From: Lachnospiraceae bacterium
Lineage (GTDB): Bacteria > Bacillota > Clostridia > Lachnospirales > Lachnospiraceae
Direction: 5' to 3'
DNA length: 42,067 nt
Assembly: GCA_910575155.1 (NCBI GenBank)
Contig: CAJTDX010000029.1
Span: forward strand, 1 to 42,067
The position numbers and the translations under genes were made by a program. Each line of letters begins with the position of its first letter. The first letter of the stretch is position 1. The notes beneath the pieces are model-generated. The model made no database searches. It saw nothing but the letters and a program-made list of their open reading frames with translations, and was not told the DNA's origin. Shown here in pieces: positions 32,891 through 40,290 of the stretch.

Positions 32891-33146
32891 TTAGTCTTTA
32901 ACTTGGTGCGAATTTCCCTTCAAATTGCGGCACAATGGAATAATAACCGGCTGATAACTGGATTCAGTCGCTAACCTGAAAAAGTTACAGGCAGACTTGC
33001 AAGGCATCTCTGCTTTATGTGGAGGTGCTTTTTATTTGCTTATATCTTATTTTAGATAAATCTCAACCCCTCTTGTGCAATTCAACCCAGTCGCTTTTCT
33101 TAGCACTGGCCGTGAGAGTCGGCATTTTAAAAGCTTACAAAAGTGA

Positions 33147-33210
33147 TGCACCCGCCAGTTATCGAAACCTTAATAGGGCTGTAAAGGCGGTTCAATTCCG
33201 CGTGGGTGCA
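33147..33210 (+). ncRNA. tRNA-like fold 2
   Basis: 64 nt. Acceptor-like stem TGCACCC/GGGTGCA (7 bp) and a T arm GCGG-TTCAATT-CCGC close to its 3' strand. The 32 nt between are too short for both D and anticodon arms, so this is tRNA-like rather than a tRNA. Confidence 0.5.
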
Positions 33211-33286
33211 TTACCCCGGCAGTGGTCTATCTGCCTAAATCCATACCTGCGGCGGCAGGTCAATAAACACGACCAGGAGGATAACT

Positions 33287-33931
33287 ATGCAGAAATTAAT
33301 TGAAACTTTGAAATCATTTGGGATTGAGATTCCGGCAGACAGGCAGGCTGATGTGAAGAAAGCCTTATCCGAGCATTATAAGAACACAGCGGAGCATAAC
33401 AAGGCTATCTCCAAGCTGGAAACCGACAGGGACGCATGGCAGAAAAGAGCCGAGGACGCAGAGGAAACGTTGAAAGGTTTTGAAGGTGTTGACCCGGCGC
33501 AGGTGCAGAGTGAACTTGACACATGGAAAAAGAAAGCTGAGGACGCAGAGAGAGACAGGGACGCAAAGCTGTATGAGCGTGATTTTGCGGATGCTTTAAA
33601 GACAGAGCTTGAGAGTGTGAAGTTTACCAGCGAAGCGGCGAAAAAGTCTGTTATGGCTGATATTAAGGAAGCTGGACTTAAGCTGAAAGACGGTAAAATT
33701 CTCGGATTGAATGACTTGATTTCCCAGATGAAAGAGAAAGACGCTTCCGCTTTCGTTGACGAGAAGCAGGAACAGCTTGAAGCAGGACGGGCGAAACCGT
33801 TCACGGGACTGCTGAAAGGCGCGGCACAACCGACCACTTCCGAAAAGTGGAAAGCCATGAGCCTTGACGAGCGCATGAAGCTAAAAGCGTCCGACCCGGC
33901 GACTTATGAGAGAATGAGAAAAGGAGAATAA
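33287..33931 (+). CDS. Phage scaffold protein (GP20-like)
   Basis: A 214-aa protein with a long central coiled coil (about 25-110, many E, K, A, D) and a C-terminal capsid-binding part ending DPATYERMRKGE. Family members form the internal scaffold on which capsid protein assembles. AGGAGG precedes the ATG. It lies 2 nt before the major capsid gene, the standard arrangement. The repeated AEDAE-like segments (RAEDAEETLK, KAEDAERDRD) suggest internal duplication of the coil. Confidence 0.88.
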   Translation: MQKLIETLKSFGIEIPADRQADVKKALSEHYKNTAEHNKAISKLETDRDAWQKRAEDAEETLKGFEGVDPAQVQSELDTWKKKAEDAERDRDAKLYERDFADALKTELESVKFTSEAAKKSVMADIKEAGLKLKDGKILGLNDLISQMKEKDASAFVDEKQEQLEAGRAKPFTGLLKGAAQPTTSEKWKAMSLDERMKLKASDPATYERMRKGE

Positions 33932-33933
33932 CA

Positions 33934-34950
33934 ATGCCAAGAACAGGAACATTTGGCGGTTTTGTCTTTGACCCGGAGGTATTCGCAGATTACATGGCAG
34001 AACAGCCCACATGGAACGACAGAATACTTGCATCGGGTATTTTGGTGCAGGATAACACAATTATGAATTTAATCGGTTCGGAGGGAAATGTAGCAACATT
34101 GCCTTTCTACGTTCCGATTGATGCCGAAGAAGACCCGGCGTTAAACAATGACGGTGAAACAGATAACGTACCGTCAGAAATCGAAGGAAGTAAACAGACC
34201 TGTATGCTCATTCAGAGAATGAAAGCATGGAAAGCGCAGGATTTCACAAAAGAACTGACCGGGGCTGACCCTATGACACACGTTGCAAACAGCGTAGCAG
34301 GGTATTACAGACAGGTTAGAGCAAAAGACCTTATGACTACCGTTGATGCGGTTTTAAACCTTGAGGGAATGGCAGGACATATTACAGACATTTCCGCAAC
34401 TGGCGAAACGGTGACGGACGCAAATAAGATTGATGAAACAACGCTTATTTTCGCACAGCAGAAAGCAATCGGCGATTCTGCGGACGTAATGGGGCTTGCA
34501 TTCATGCACTCTTATATCTATACAAGGTATAAGGCTATGGGGCTTGTGGATTTCAACAAGTATACCATTCCGAACGCATTGAACGGAAATTCCGAGTTGC
34601 CGACAATCGGCGGCTTTATCCCAGTAGTGTCTGACAGGTTTACGGTTGATGCGTCCGGTGTTTTTCCGGTGTATAAGACTTATATGATTGGCTCCGGCTC
34701 TGTATTGACCTGTGACAAGACCAATTATGAAGACCCTTATTATGCAGACTATGACCCGGAAACAAAAGCTGGTATTCGCAAACTATATACCAAACAGGGG
34801 TATGTGATGCATCCGAACGGATTTTCTATTAAGCAGGATAATATTGCAAAAGAATCTCCGACCAATGTGGAATTGGGGACAAAAGAGAACTGGACACTGG
34901 CATTTAACGAAAAGAATATCCGTATGGGTATGATTAAGTCTAACGGCTGA
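33934..34950 (+). CDS. Major capsid protein
   Basis: 338 aa, HK97-fold type capsid protein of A118-like phages. It starts MPRTGTFGGFVFDPEVFADY and has the typical middle TLPFYVPIDAEEDPALNNDG, then RMKAWKAQDFTKELTGADPM, and an intact C-terminus GTKENWTLAFNEKNIRMG. No N-terminal protease-cleaved delta domain is evident, consistent with the separate scaffold gene. AAAGGAG lies before the ATG. The frame is intact and codon use matches the neighbours, so it could still be made. Confidence 0.9.
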   Translation: MPRTGTFGGFVFDPEVFADYMAEQPTWNDRILASGILVQDNTIMNLIGSEGNVATLPFYVPIDAEEDPALNNDGETDNVPSEIEGSKQTCMLIQRMKAWKAQDFTKELTGADPMTHVANSVAGYYRQVRAKDLMTTVDAVLNLEGMAGHITDISATGETVTDANKIDETTLIFAQQKAIGDSADVMGLAFMHSYIYTRYKAMGLVDFNKYTIPNALNGNSELPTIGGFIPVVSDRFTVDASGVFPVYKTYMIGSGSVLTCDKTNYEDPYYADYDPETKAGIRKLYTKQGYVMHPNGFSIKQDNIAKESPTNVELGTKENWTLAFNEKNIRMGMIKSNG

Positions 34951-35180
34951 TGCGGTTTATCACACAGGATGGAACGCCCTACCTTATATCCGGGGGCAGG
35001 GCGTTTCCTGTTGAAATCACGGAAAAAAAAGAGGTCGTTATTGACAAGGAAAATGGCTCTATGTCCGATGAAACCGGGTATCTGACGCTTGATGAAGTGA
35101 TAGCGAAAATCGCCTACACAAAAAAGCAGGACGAGCCGCAGGAAGAAAAGAAAGGCAGGAGGAAATCTAACCTGTCATAA
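34950..35180 (+). CDS. Small phage protein after capsid
   Basis: 76 aa, starting at an ATG that overlaps the capsid stop by one base (TGATG). A compact N-terminal half (FITQDGTPYLISGGRAFPVE) is followed by a very charged tail (KKQDEPQEEKKGRRKSN). Position suggests a head decoration or head-tail joining accessory protein. I do not recognise the family. Confidence 0.6.
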   Translation: MRFITQDGTPYLISGGRAFPVEITEKKEVVIDKENGSMSDETGYLTLDEVIAKIAYTKKQDEPQEEKKGRRKSNLS

Positions 35181-35192
35181 GGAGAAAGAATA

Positions 35193-35543
35193 GTGAAAGA
35201 TTGCAAAGTGAATATTTTGGGGACGGAATGGCAGATAAAAATAGGAAATACGGCTCAATATCCGGCTCTTGAAGATGTGGACGGTTACGCTGATTCCACC
35301 TTGAAAGAGATTGTCGTTGACGATATGAAACAGTCAGAAAATCAGCCAGGAGCAAAAGGGAATCTGATGGAATATCAGAAACAATGTGTCCGGCATGAGA
35401 TTATCCATGCCTTTATGGAGGAATCCGGCTTGTCGCACAATTTTGAGCATAAGTCTATCGGAATTGAGGAAACAACCGTTGACTGGTTTGCCATTCAGTC
35501 TCCGAAGATTTACAAAGTCTTTGCGGAACTGGATATTTTGTAG
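35193..35543 (+). CDS. Phage zincin-like metalloprotein (HEIIH)
   Basis: 116 aa with the zinc-protease signature HEIIHAFMEESGL (HExxH) and a possible third ligand in SIGIEETTVDW. Such SprT-like small proteins are found in head gene clusters of Clostridia phages; substrate unknown. Start GTG 35193 follows AAGGAG. It ends 10 nt before the connector gene. Confidence 0.72.
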   Translation: MKDCKVNILGTEWQIKIGNTAQYPALEDVDGYADSTLKEIVVDDMKQSENQPGAKGNLMEYQKQCVRHEIIHAFMEESGLSHNFEHKSIGIEETTVDWFAIQSPKIYKVFAELDIL

Positions 35544-35553
35544 GAGGACGGCA

Positions 35554-36642
35554 ATGCAGTACGCAGATTATGAATATTACCAAACGGAATACGGTGGAAA
35601 AATGTCTGTGGACGATTACAAGCGATTTGGACGGAGGGCAGAGCGCAGGATTGACGGCATAACCGGAAATAAGCTGCAATTTGCCTTTCCGACAAATGAG
35701 CGAGACGTTGAGGCGGTGAAAGACTGCGTTTGTGAACTGGCGGACTTTCTCTATCAGATTGACAGTTACAGCGCCGCCGCAATGGAGAGTATGGGGACGG
35801 TGGCGCAGGCTGACGGGACGGTAAAAGGCAAGGTTATCACGTCCATATCTTCTGGATCTGAAAGTATAGGCTATTCCGCCTCCGGTTCTGTCAGCACCGC
35901 CACAATGGAGGCGGCAAAAGATAAGAAAGTGTCTGACACTATGGTCTATGGAATTGTGCGTGACTTTCTGGGCGGTGTCCCAGATTCCAACGGCGTGAAT
36001 TTCCTGTATGCCGGGATCCCGTACCCTGTCAGAAATGCACCGATAAGCAGACCGCCGGAGGAAAAGCCAGTGGAGAGGCCGGAAGAACCAACAGGTCCGC
36101 AGGATCCGGATAAAAACAAAGATACGGTTTCTAAAAGCTATTTGGAAACAGATGCGAAAAATACGGATGATTCTGGAATCGGCTATGTTGACAGTGTGGT
36201 TGTCTATAACCGTTACATAAACGGTCTGATGGAAACAGAAACATATTTCGGCACACGGTTTGACAATGTGCGGGTGGAACTAACACAGGGCGCAAACCAA
36301 AAGGCAAGCGGAATGGAGAACGCCAGCGTATGCGTGGTGAAGATCAAGAATGCCAATTTTCCAAAGCCGTACAAGGCGCCGGAGATCTGGAACGATCTCA
36401 CGACCGAAGAAATGCTGGAAAGCTTCACGCTGGATGCGGAAGGAAAGAATTTCTTCGTCATTATCAAGAAAGCGGAATTGGGAATAGACATTGATGTGCC
36501 TGTTGGAAGGATAGAACAAGACGAAACTAAGTACCCCGGCGGATTTTTTGAGTATATCAAAACCAAGTATGGGTATGCGTTCAGCGTTGATACGGTGGAC
36601 GTTTATACCTTAATACCACGATTTGAAATAGGAAGAAGATAA
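35554..36642 (+). CDS. Fused head-tail connector and DUF6751-like protein
   Basis: 362 aa in two parts. Residues 1-160 (MQYADYEYYQTEYGG, then RRAERRIDGITGNKLQFAFP and VCELADFLYQIDSY) match the gp6-like connector family, which plugs into the portal. A proline/glutamate linker follows (about 175-195, PPEEKPVERPEEPTGPQD). Residues 205-362 (GIGYVDSVVVYNRYINGLME to YTLIPRFEIG) match the DUF6751-type protein usually encoded by the next gene. ATG 35554 is the start, with AGGAGG ahead. Both parts act in head completion. A fusion is unusual; I see no frameshift. Confidence 0.75.
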   Translation: MQYADYEYYQTEYGGKMSVDDYKRFGRRAERRIDGITGNKLQFAFPTNERDVEAVKDCVCELADFLYQIDSYSAAAMESMGTVAQADGTVKGKVITSISSGSESIGYSASGSVSTATMEAAKDKKVSDTMVYGIVRDFLGGVPDSNGVNFLYAGIPYPVRNAPISRPPEEKPVERPEEPTGPQDPDKNKDTVSKSYLETDAKNTDDSGIGYVDSVVVYNRYINGLMETETYFGTRFDNVRVELTQGANQKASGMENASVCVVKIKNANFPKPYKAPEIWNDLTTEEMLESFTLDAEGKNFFVIIKKAELGIDIDVPVGRIEQDETKYPGGFFEYIKTKYGYAFSVDTVDVYTLIPRFEIGRR

Positions 36643-36646
36643 AAAC

Positions 36647-36901
36647 ATGATGGAATTAAAAGACACAGTTGAAATGATGAACAGCGCAGATTACAAGGAG
36701 CGTTTCAAGGCAGAGTATCAGCAGGTGGTTATCCGCTATCAGAAGTTGGCGGCTATGCTTGAAAAGTGGGATAATGGAGAACTCAATTTTGAGCCGACCT
36801 GCCCGAGAAGCACATACGATATGCAGGTGCGGGCTATGGCTGATTATATTGCGGTTCTGGAAGCAAGAGCGGTCATGGAGAGTGTGGATTTGGGTGAGTA
36901 A
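36647..36901 (+). CDS. crAss001_48-related small phage protein
   Basis: 84 aa; the pattern YKERFKAEYQQVVIRYQKLA, then LNFEPTCPRSTYDMQVRAM, then YIAVLEARA matches the small phage family named after crAss001 gene 48. It is a two-helix accessory protein of unknown role. It sits between two copies of the DUF6751 gene end (36601-36642 and 36905-36946), so it looks like an inserted extra gene. Confidence 0.75.
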   Translation: MMELKDTVEMMNSADYKERFKAEYQQVVIRYQKLAAMLEKWDNGELNFEPTCPRSTYDMQVRAMADYIAVLEARAVMESVDLGE

Positions 36902-36904
36902 GCA

Positions 36905-36946
36905 GTTTATACGCTGATACCGAGGTTTGAGATTGGAGGAAGATAA
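36905..36946 (+). repeat. Second copy of the DUF6751 gene 3' end
   Basis: These 42 nt read VYTLIPRFEIGGR-stop, matching the last 14 codons of the fused gene at 36601-36642 (VYTLIPRFEIGRR-stop). The differences are mostly synonymous, so the copy came from a related phage gene and not from recent local duplication. Confidence 0.8.
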
Positions 36947-36949
36947 AAA

Positions 36950-37207
36950 GTGAAAACTATTAAAAATATTATCGCAGAATCGGGAGAGGATTGCAGAGTT
37001 GACATTGATATGCTGCATGAGGGACTTTTGGGACTTCCGGCTGAAATGTATCTGAAACTGTATCACAAAATGCAGGAAAAGGTTATGGGCTATACATATT
37101 ATGCAGGGTGTTGTGTTCCGACAACCATTGAAGATGATTCGGAGGACAATGCAAAGTATGACAAAGAACAGACTAAAGTATCAAAGCCCTATTCCGATGG
37201 AGAGTAG
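36950..37207 (+). CDS. Small phage protein, unknown
   Basis: 85 aa from GTG 36950, with GGAGGAAG 8 nt upstream. It begins MKTIKNIIAESGEDCRVDID and has a helical middle (AEMYLKLYHKMQEKVMGY) and an acidic tail. It follows the duplicated gene end and precedes the minor capsid gene by 3 nt. No family recognised. Confidence 0.55.
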   Translation: MKTIKNIIAESGEDCRVDIDMLHEGLLGLPAEMYLKLYHKMQEKVMGYTYYAGCCVPTTIEDDSEDNAKYDKEQTKVSKPYSDGE

Positions 37208-37210
37208 CCT

Positions 37211-37489
37211 ATGCCCGAAGAAATCAAAGAACGCCTGTCCAAAACGGAATACGATAAAGTTGGGGAAATGCTGCTGGAACTGATTGCAGAGTGTCCATAT
37301 ATCCCAAAGGACGCAAAGGTTAAGTACAATTCAAAAGACGTTGGCAAATGCGTCTACATCATAACTGCCGGAGGAAGCATCAAGAAACGCAACGTGCTTG
37401 GCGGATTTACGGCAGAGTTGACGATCCAGGTTGCCTACCAGAGCTTCCCACAGGGAAATGGACAGATACCCGGCAACGGGAGGAGGTGA
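37211..37489 (+). CDS. Truncated minor capsid protein (Minor_capsid_3-like)
   Basis: 92 aa. The stretch KYNSKDVGKCVYIITAGGSI followed by GGFTAELTIQVAYQSFP is typical of the third minor capsid protein of A118-like phages, which should run on for several tens of residues. Here it switches to GNGQIPGNGRR and stops. The tail genes that should follow are missing, so this is the right edge of a deletion. Confidence 0.65.
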   Translation: MPEEIKERLSKTEYDKVGEMLLELIAECPYIPKDAKVKYNSKDVGKCVYIITAGGSIKKRNVLGGFTAELTIQVAYQSFPQGNGQIPGNGRR

Positions 37490-37493
37490 TTTC

Positions 37494-37592
37494 GTGCAAA
37501 TACTTATGTCTTTTTTAGTTACCGTTGCGGCTGGTGTAGCCTGCCACTACATCATCAAATGGCTAGACGGTGATCATAAGGACAACAAATAG
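37494..37592 (+). CDS. 32-aa membrane peptide
   Basis: GTG start preceded by GGGAGGAGGTGA, one of the best ribosome binding sites in the window. The peptide has one hydrophobic segment (ILMSFLVTVAAGVACHYII) and a short charged tail KWLDGDHKDNK. A strong terminator follows within 40 bp. Peptides of this shape are common in mobile DNA of Lachnospiraceae; a type I toxin or membrane regulator is possible but unproven. Confidence 0.6.
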   Translation: MQILMSFLVTVAAGVACHYIIKWLDGDHKDNK

Positions 37593-37627
37593 CCTGGTGG
37601 GTGCTTTGCCACTGTAAAAGAAAAGAA

Positions 37628-37665
37628 GAATCCCCCGACTGTACGCCATTACGGTCGGGGGATTC
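37628..37665 (+). terminator. Strong terminator at the prophage right side
   Basis: GAATCCCCCGAC (37628-37639) pairs with GTCGGGGGATTC (37654-37665), a perfect 12-bp GC-rich stem, followed by GTTCTTTGGTTT. Confidence 0.85.
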
Positions 37666-37760
37666 GTTCTTTGGTTTCATGCAATACTTATGCCTTCATT
37701 TGCCTACTGGCATTATAGCATATTCTATTTTGTATTGCAATATTCATTCTTAGGACATTT

Positions 37761-37901
37761 CTATTTCCCTGACACCCTGGGAACATATTTTGTATATGTA
37801 TATATTTTGCATAGGACTTCCCCATCATTGATTGACTCGACCATACGCATAATTTCTTCTTTATACATTTTCTGCTCATCTCTGATTCCGGTCCCAATCA
37901 T
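37761..37901 (-). CDS. Possible small regulator-like protein
   Basis: About 46 aa (MIGTGIRDEQKMYKEEIMRM, then VESINDGEVLCKIYTYTKYV). The MVESINDGEVLCKIYTYT pattern resembles the C-terminal part of small Firmicutes phage proteins ending in a helix of this kind. No clear ribosome binding site, and a longer frame is open upstream. It may be a relic. The rest of 37666-38035 shows no gene. Confidence 0.35.
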   Translation of the reverse strand: MIGTGIRDEQKMYKEEIMRMVESINDGEVLCKIYTYTKYVPRVSGK

Positions 37902-38035
37902 CCTGTAATGTGATAATTTTCGGCTAATGTTGTTTAACATTTCGATTGTAATTATTAGAAATATTAATATCTTCAAATTATCTTCATTAATATTTAAAAA
38001 TGTTTATTTTCAGGCGTTTACAGGATATAGATACA

Positions 38036-38068
38036 TTGACTTTTAATCAAGTTGTCCGGGGTTCGAAT
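38036..38068 (+). other. attR core of the prophage
   Basis: Exact 33-bp copy of 24280-24312. Beyond it the T-arm half has decayed (TTCTGATTTCTC in place of CCCCGATGTCTC). Upstream sequence does not form a tRNA 5' half, so this is an attachment scar and not a gene. Confidence 0.88.
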
Positions 38069-38090
38069 TTCTGATTTCTCATTTTTTCAA

Positions 38091-38306
38091 TTAGTGAGAA
38101 TCCTTGATTTTCAAGGGTTCCCATTGTTTTGTGTTGAAAAGAATTTTGATTACACTTTCGTGATTGCCGTTCTTTACTTTAATTAATGTTTCCTGTCTGC
38201 ATTTCGGGCAATAGAAAGGATATTTTTTCAGAATCGTATCTTCTCTGATTCTGTCACGAGTTTTGCTGCCGCAAACAGGACAGCGTATCCATTCAGTCAC
38301 AATCAA
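38091..38306 (-). CDS. Cysteine-rich KTR-domain protein
   Basis: About 71 aa with two zinc-knuckle-like pairs CPVCGSKTRDRIRED and FYCPKCRQETLIKV. The KTR in the first knuckle gives the family its name. Start is TTG 38306 or GTG 38300; it follows the MerR stop without a gap, so it is translated by coupling. Likely nucleic-acid or metal binding, role unknown. It ends beside attR and is the last gene of the MerR operon. Confidence 0.7.
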   Translation of the reverse strand: MIVTEWIRCPVCGSKTRDRIREDTILKKYPFYCPKCRQETLIKVKNGNHESVIKILFNTKQWEPLKIKDSH

Positions 38307-39056
38307 TTACACCTTCTTTTCACTGCAATACACAACAATGGCCTGTTTGACAAAATCAGCAGTTCCATCACCGCCTGCTTTGTCAATATTGTTCCTGAAG
38401 CGTTCATCATATACATACATTTCGCCCAGTCCACTAAGAATTTCATTGGTGCATACATAGTAGTTATCGGTTATAAATCTCTGTAATGCAGCGATTTTGT
38501 TTTGTACTTCATCAGCATCAGGAGTTAAATGTTTTAGTTCTCCTAATCCGGAAAACATTGTCAGCAGCTCGTTTGCAATCCTGTTATAATGATCTCTGTT
38601 TCGGGCGAGATCCTTTTCCTTGTAGTCTTGATACGCTTTAGTATTGCCCCATTTTGCTTTTACTTCCTCCTCATACTTTTCAATTTCACTTTTGTCGAAA
38701 ACATCAAAATTCATCACGGTTACTCCTTTTTTTTGAATTTCACGGGTAAAGGTAATAAGCTCCCCTATGTGTTTATATTGCAATTCTAACAGCTCAATTT
38801 GCTGAGCAATTACTTCTGAGGGGTCAAAATTAGGGCTGTTAAGAATCACTTTGATTTCTTTTAAAGGAAACTCTAATTCACGAAACAACAAAATATTTTG
38901 CAAACGTCTAAGTGCTGTATCGTCATACATTCGATAGCCCGCTTCAGTTACTTTCGTAGGTTTCAAAAGCCCAATTTCATCATAATAGTGAAGTGTGCGG
39001 GCAGTGATACCAGTCAAGTTAGCAACTTCACGAACAGACATAAGTTTTTTAGTCAT
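38307..39056 (-). CDS. MerR-family regulator with TipAS-like domain
   Basis: 249 aa. The N-terminal MerR winged helix is clear (MSVREVANLTGITARTLHYY, then DEIGLLKPTKVTEAGYRMYD), followed by a coiled coil (about 75-110). The C-terminal part (NTKAYQDYKEKDLARNRDHY, then YVCTNEILSGLGEMYVYDER) matches the TipAS drug-binding domain. Its start overlaps the DUF2268 gene by 8 nt. The operon promoter has the 19-bp spacer that MerR proteins act on, so it probably controls its own operon. It is a distant paralogue of the regulator at 13645. Confidence 0.92.
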   Translation of the reverse strand: MTKKLMSVREVANLTGITARTLHYYDEIGLLKPTKVTEAGYRMYDDTALRRLQNILLFRELEFPLKEIKVILNSPNFDPSEVIAQQIELLELQYKHIGELITFTREIQKKGVTVMNFDVFDKSEIEKYEEEVKAKWGNTKAYQDYKEKDLARNRDHYNRIANELLTMFSGLGELKHLTPDADEVQNKIAALQRFITDNYYVCTNEILSGLGEMYVYDERFRNNIDKAGGDGTADFVKQAIVVYCSEKKV

Positions 39057-39960
39057 TCCAAAAGTCCTCCGCAGCGTCTAAAATGTCTTTTGCGGGTAAA
39101 AGTGTCGCTTCAATCACGCTTTTACCAGTTTTCTTCAAAAAATGCTTTACTAAATGATAACCGCAGGCATATCCAGCGCAATAAGGCAAACCTGCTTGTG
39201 GAAAATTTTGTAATTTAGCCAGTTCATCACCATAAAGATAAGCATTGAGATTTTCAAGACCTTGAACATTTAATCCATCTTGAATAATAGGTTTGATATA
39301 TTCGTTCAAAGTTGCCAAATCCGTTTTGGTCACCCAAGGACCTGCCTGATCTTCGCCATATAAAGAAGTTGCAAAATTTTCTGCCAATCCTTCGCTGATT
39401 ATCATCTCTCCAAGTGTGATGTCGTTCTTCCATTCAATAAACTGAAAGCGGATATTGTGATTTGTTTCATGTGCCAAAGCTGCTGGAAGATGTTCCAGAG
39501 TGTATTCGTTTGGAATAAGCCAGGAAAAAATATATCCCGGTATACCGCCGTCACCGCAATATCCCTCATTCATTATGATGTAGGGATTTTCATCGCTTGC
39601 AAGCAATATCGTAAACAGATATTCCTTAACAGGCAAATCAATTCCATACTGGATAAAACAGTTTAAGGATTTCCTAATTGCCATCTTACATTTTTCCCAG
39701 AATGCATCGTCTGAAATTAGCAGAATATTTTGTTTTTGTGTTTCGTCTACTTTAGTTGGTTCAATGTGCCCAAGCATCCTGCTTGCCATAATAACATCAT
39801 AGCCGCCGGGTGTTTTCGCTTTCAGGGGAACATTGTAACAAGCCCATTTTCTCTCAAATGGCATCATCAGTTCATACCGATAAATGTCATCCTTCTTGTC
39901 ACCGGGTGCTAACATAATTTTTTTATAAATACCATCTGAACGAATTGCACTTACATTCAT
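39049..39960 (-). CDS. DUF2268 putative zinc protease
   Basis: 303 aa. The metal site is AHETNHNIRFQFIEW (HExxH) with a downstream ISEGLAENFA glutamate that could be the third ligand. This is the DUF2268 'predicted Zn-dependent protease' pattern. No signal peptide, so it is cytosolic. AGAGGAGGA lies before the ATG. It is the first gene of a MerR-controlled operon with a TipAS regulator and a KTR protein. Substrate unknown; control by a drug-sensing regulator suggests a stress or antibiotic response. Confidence 0.8.
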   Translation of the reverse strand: MNVSAIRSDGIYKKIMLAPGDKKDDIYRYELMMPFERKWACYNVPLKAKTPGGYDVIMASRMLGHIEPTKVDETQKQNILLISDDAFWEKCKMAIRKSLNCFIQYGIDLPVKEYLFTILLASDENPYIIMNEGYCGDGGIPGYIFSWLIPNEYTLEHLPAALAHETNHNIRFQFIEWKNDITLGEMIISEGLAENFATSLYGEDQAGPWVTKTDLATLNEYIKPIIQDGLNVQGLENLNAYLYGDELAKLQNFPQAGLPYCAGYACGYHLVKHFLKKTGKSVIEATLLPAKDILDAAEDFWND

Positions 39961-40009
39961 ATTATATCATTCCTCCTCTCTGATGTGCTCGGCGCGCAAA
40001 GTGTCCAGG

Positions 40010-40063
40010 CCCCTCATGATTGAGGGGGTTGGGGAGTTGAAGTGGGCATGCCCACTTTGTTCT
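40010..40063 (-). repeat. Orphan IS91-like end, copy B
   Basis: 54 bp almost identical to 21556-21608: hairpin CCCCTCATGATTGAGGGG, palindrome AGTGGGCATGCCCACT (40041-40056), end TTTGTTCT. There is no transposase here. It lies between the MerR-type promoter and the DUF2268 start, so it is transcribed in the operon leader. Confidence 0.85.
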
Positions 40064-40064
40064 A

Positions 40065-40095
40065 ATTATAAACTATTACGTTACGTTAAAGTCAA
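40065..40095 (-). promoter_or_regulatory. MerR-type promoter with 19-bp spacer
   Basis: On the minus strand TTGACT (40095-40090) and TATAAT (40070-40065) are separated by 19 bp with an ACGTAACGTAA core, the hallmark of MerR-activated promoters. It drives DUF2268-merR-KTR. The -10 ends 1 bp from the IS91-like end. Confidence 0.85.
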
Positions 40096-40290
40096 GTATA
40101 TTCCAGAAAAAAGTTACTTTTATATTTTTATTTTCTATATACAGATATTCATCTCTGGCTTTATACGGTTTCACATTGTTTAAGCCGAACTCCCCAAAAA
40201 GAATAACGACAGAGTATTTTACCTTCTGCCGCCATGTTGCCTATGCGTAAATAATTTCCTCGTTTACAATCTCCCTCGCACAAGCCCTTT

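Larger units (their letters stand above)
32740..33286 (+). ncRNA. Candidate large structured RNA of the prophage
   Basis: About 550 nt without a credible gene, between the hicAB terminator and the scaffold gene. It holds two tRNA-like folds (32815-32890 and 33147-33210) and hairpins GCAGA/TCTGC (32991-33013), GGCAG/CTGCC (33218-33235) and ACCTGC/GCAGGT (33245-33260). The weak open frame at 33019-33303 cuts through the second fold and overlaps the scaffold start, so I reject it as a gene. Size, phage location and embedded tRNA-like parts recall the GOLLD and ROOL classes of phage RNAs, but I see no proof of membership. It may also act as a leader for the capsid transcript. Confidence 0.6.
24280..38068. 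mobile_element. Degenerate prophage in tRNA-Lys
   Basis: About 13.8 kb between 33-bp direct repeats. It holds the integrase C-terminus, an inserted IS110-family element, then head genes of an A118-like siphophage type: portal, minor capsid, MuF-like minor head (broken), cassette genes with hicAB, scaffold, major capsid, connectors and a truncated minor capsid gene. No repressor, replication, terminase, tail or lysis gene is seen. Several genes are truncated or interrupted, so it cannot form phage on its own. A satellite that kept only capsid genes is an alternative origin but the visible decay favours a remnant. Confidence 0.87.

Noticed and set aside
33019-33303. Open frame of 94 codons inside the structured non-coding region
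   Set aside because: It has no ribosome binding site, runs through the second tRNA-like fold and overlaps the scaffold start; the protein sequence has no recognisable pattern.
38036-38080. A second tRNA-Lys gene
   Set aside because: Only the anticodon-to-T-arm part is present; there is no matching 5' half and the T arm is mutated. It is the attR scar.
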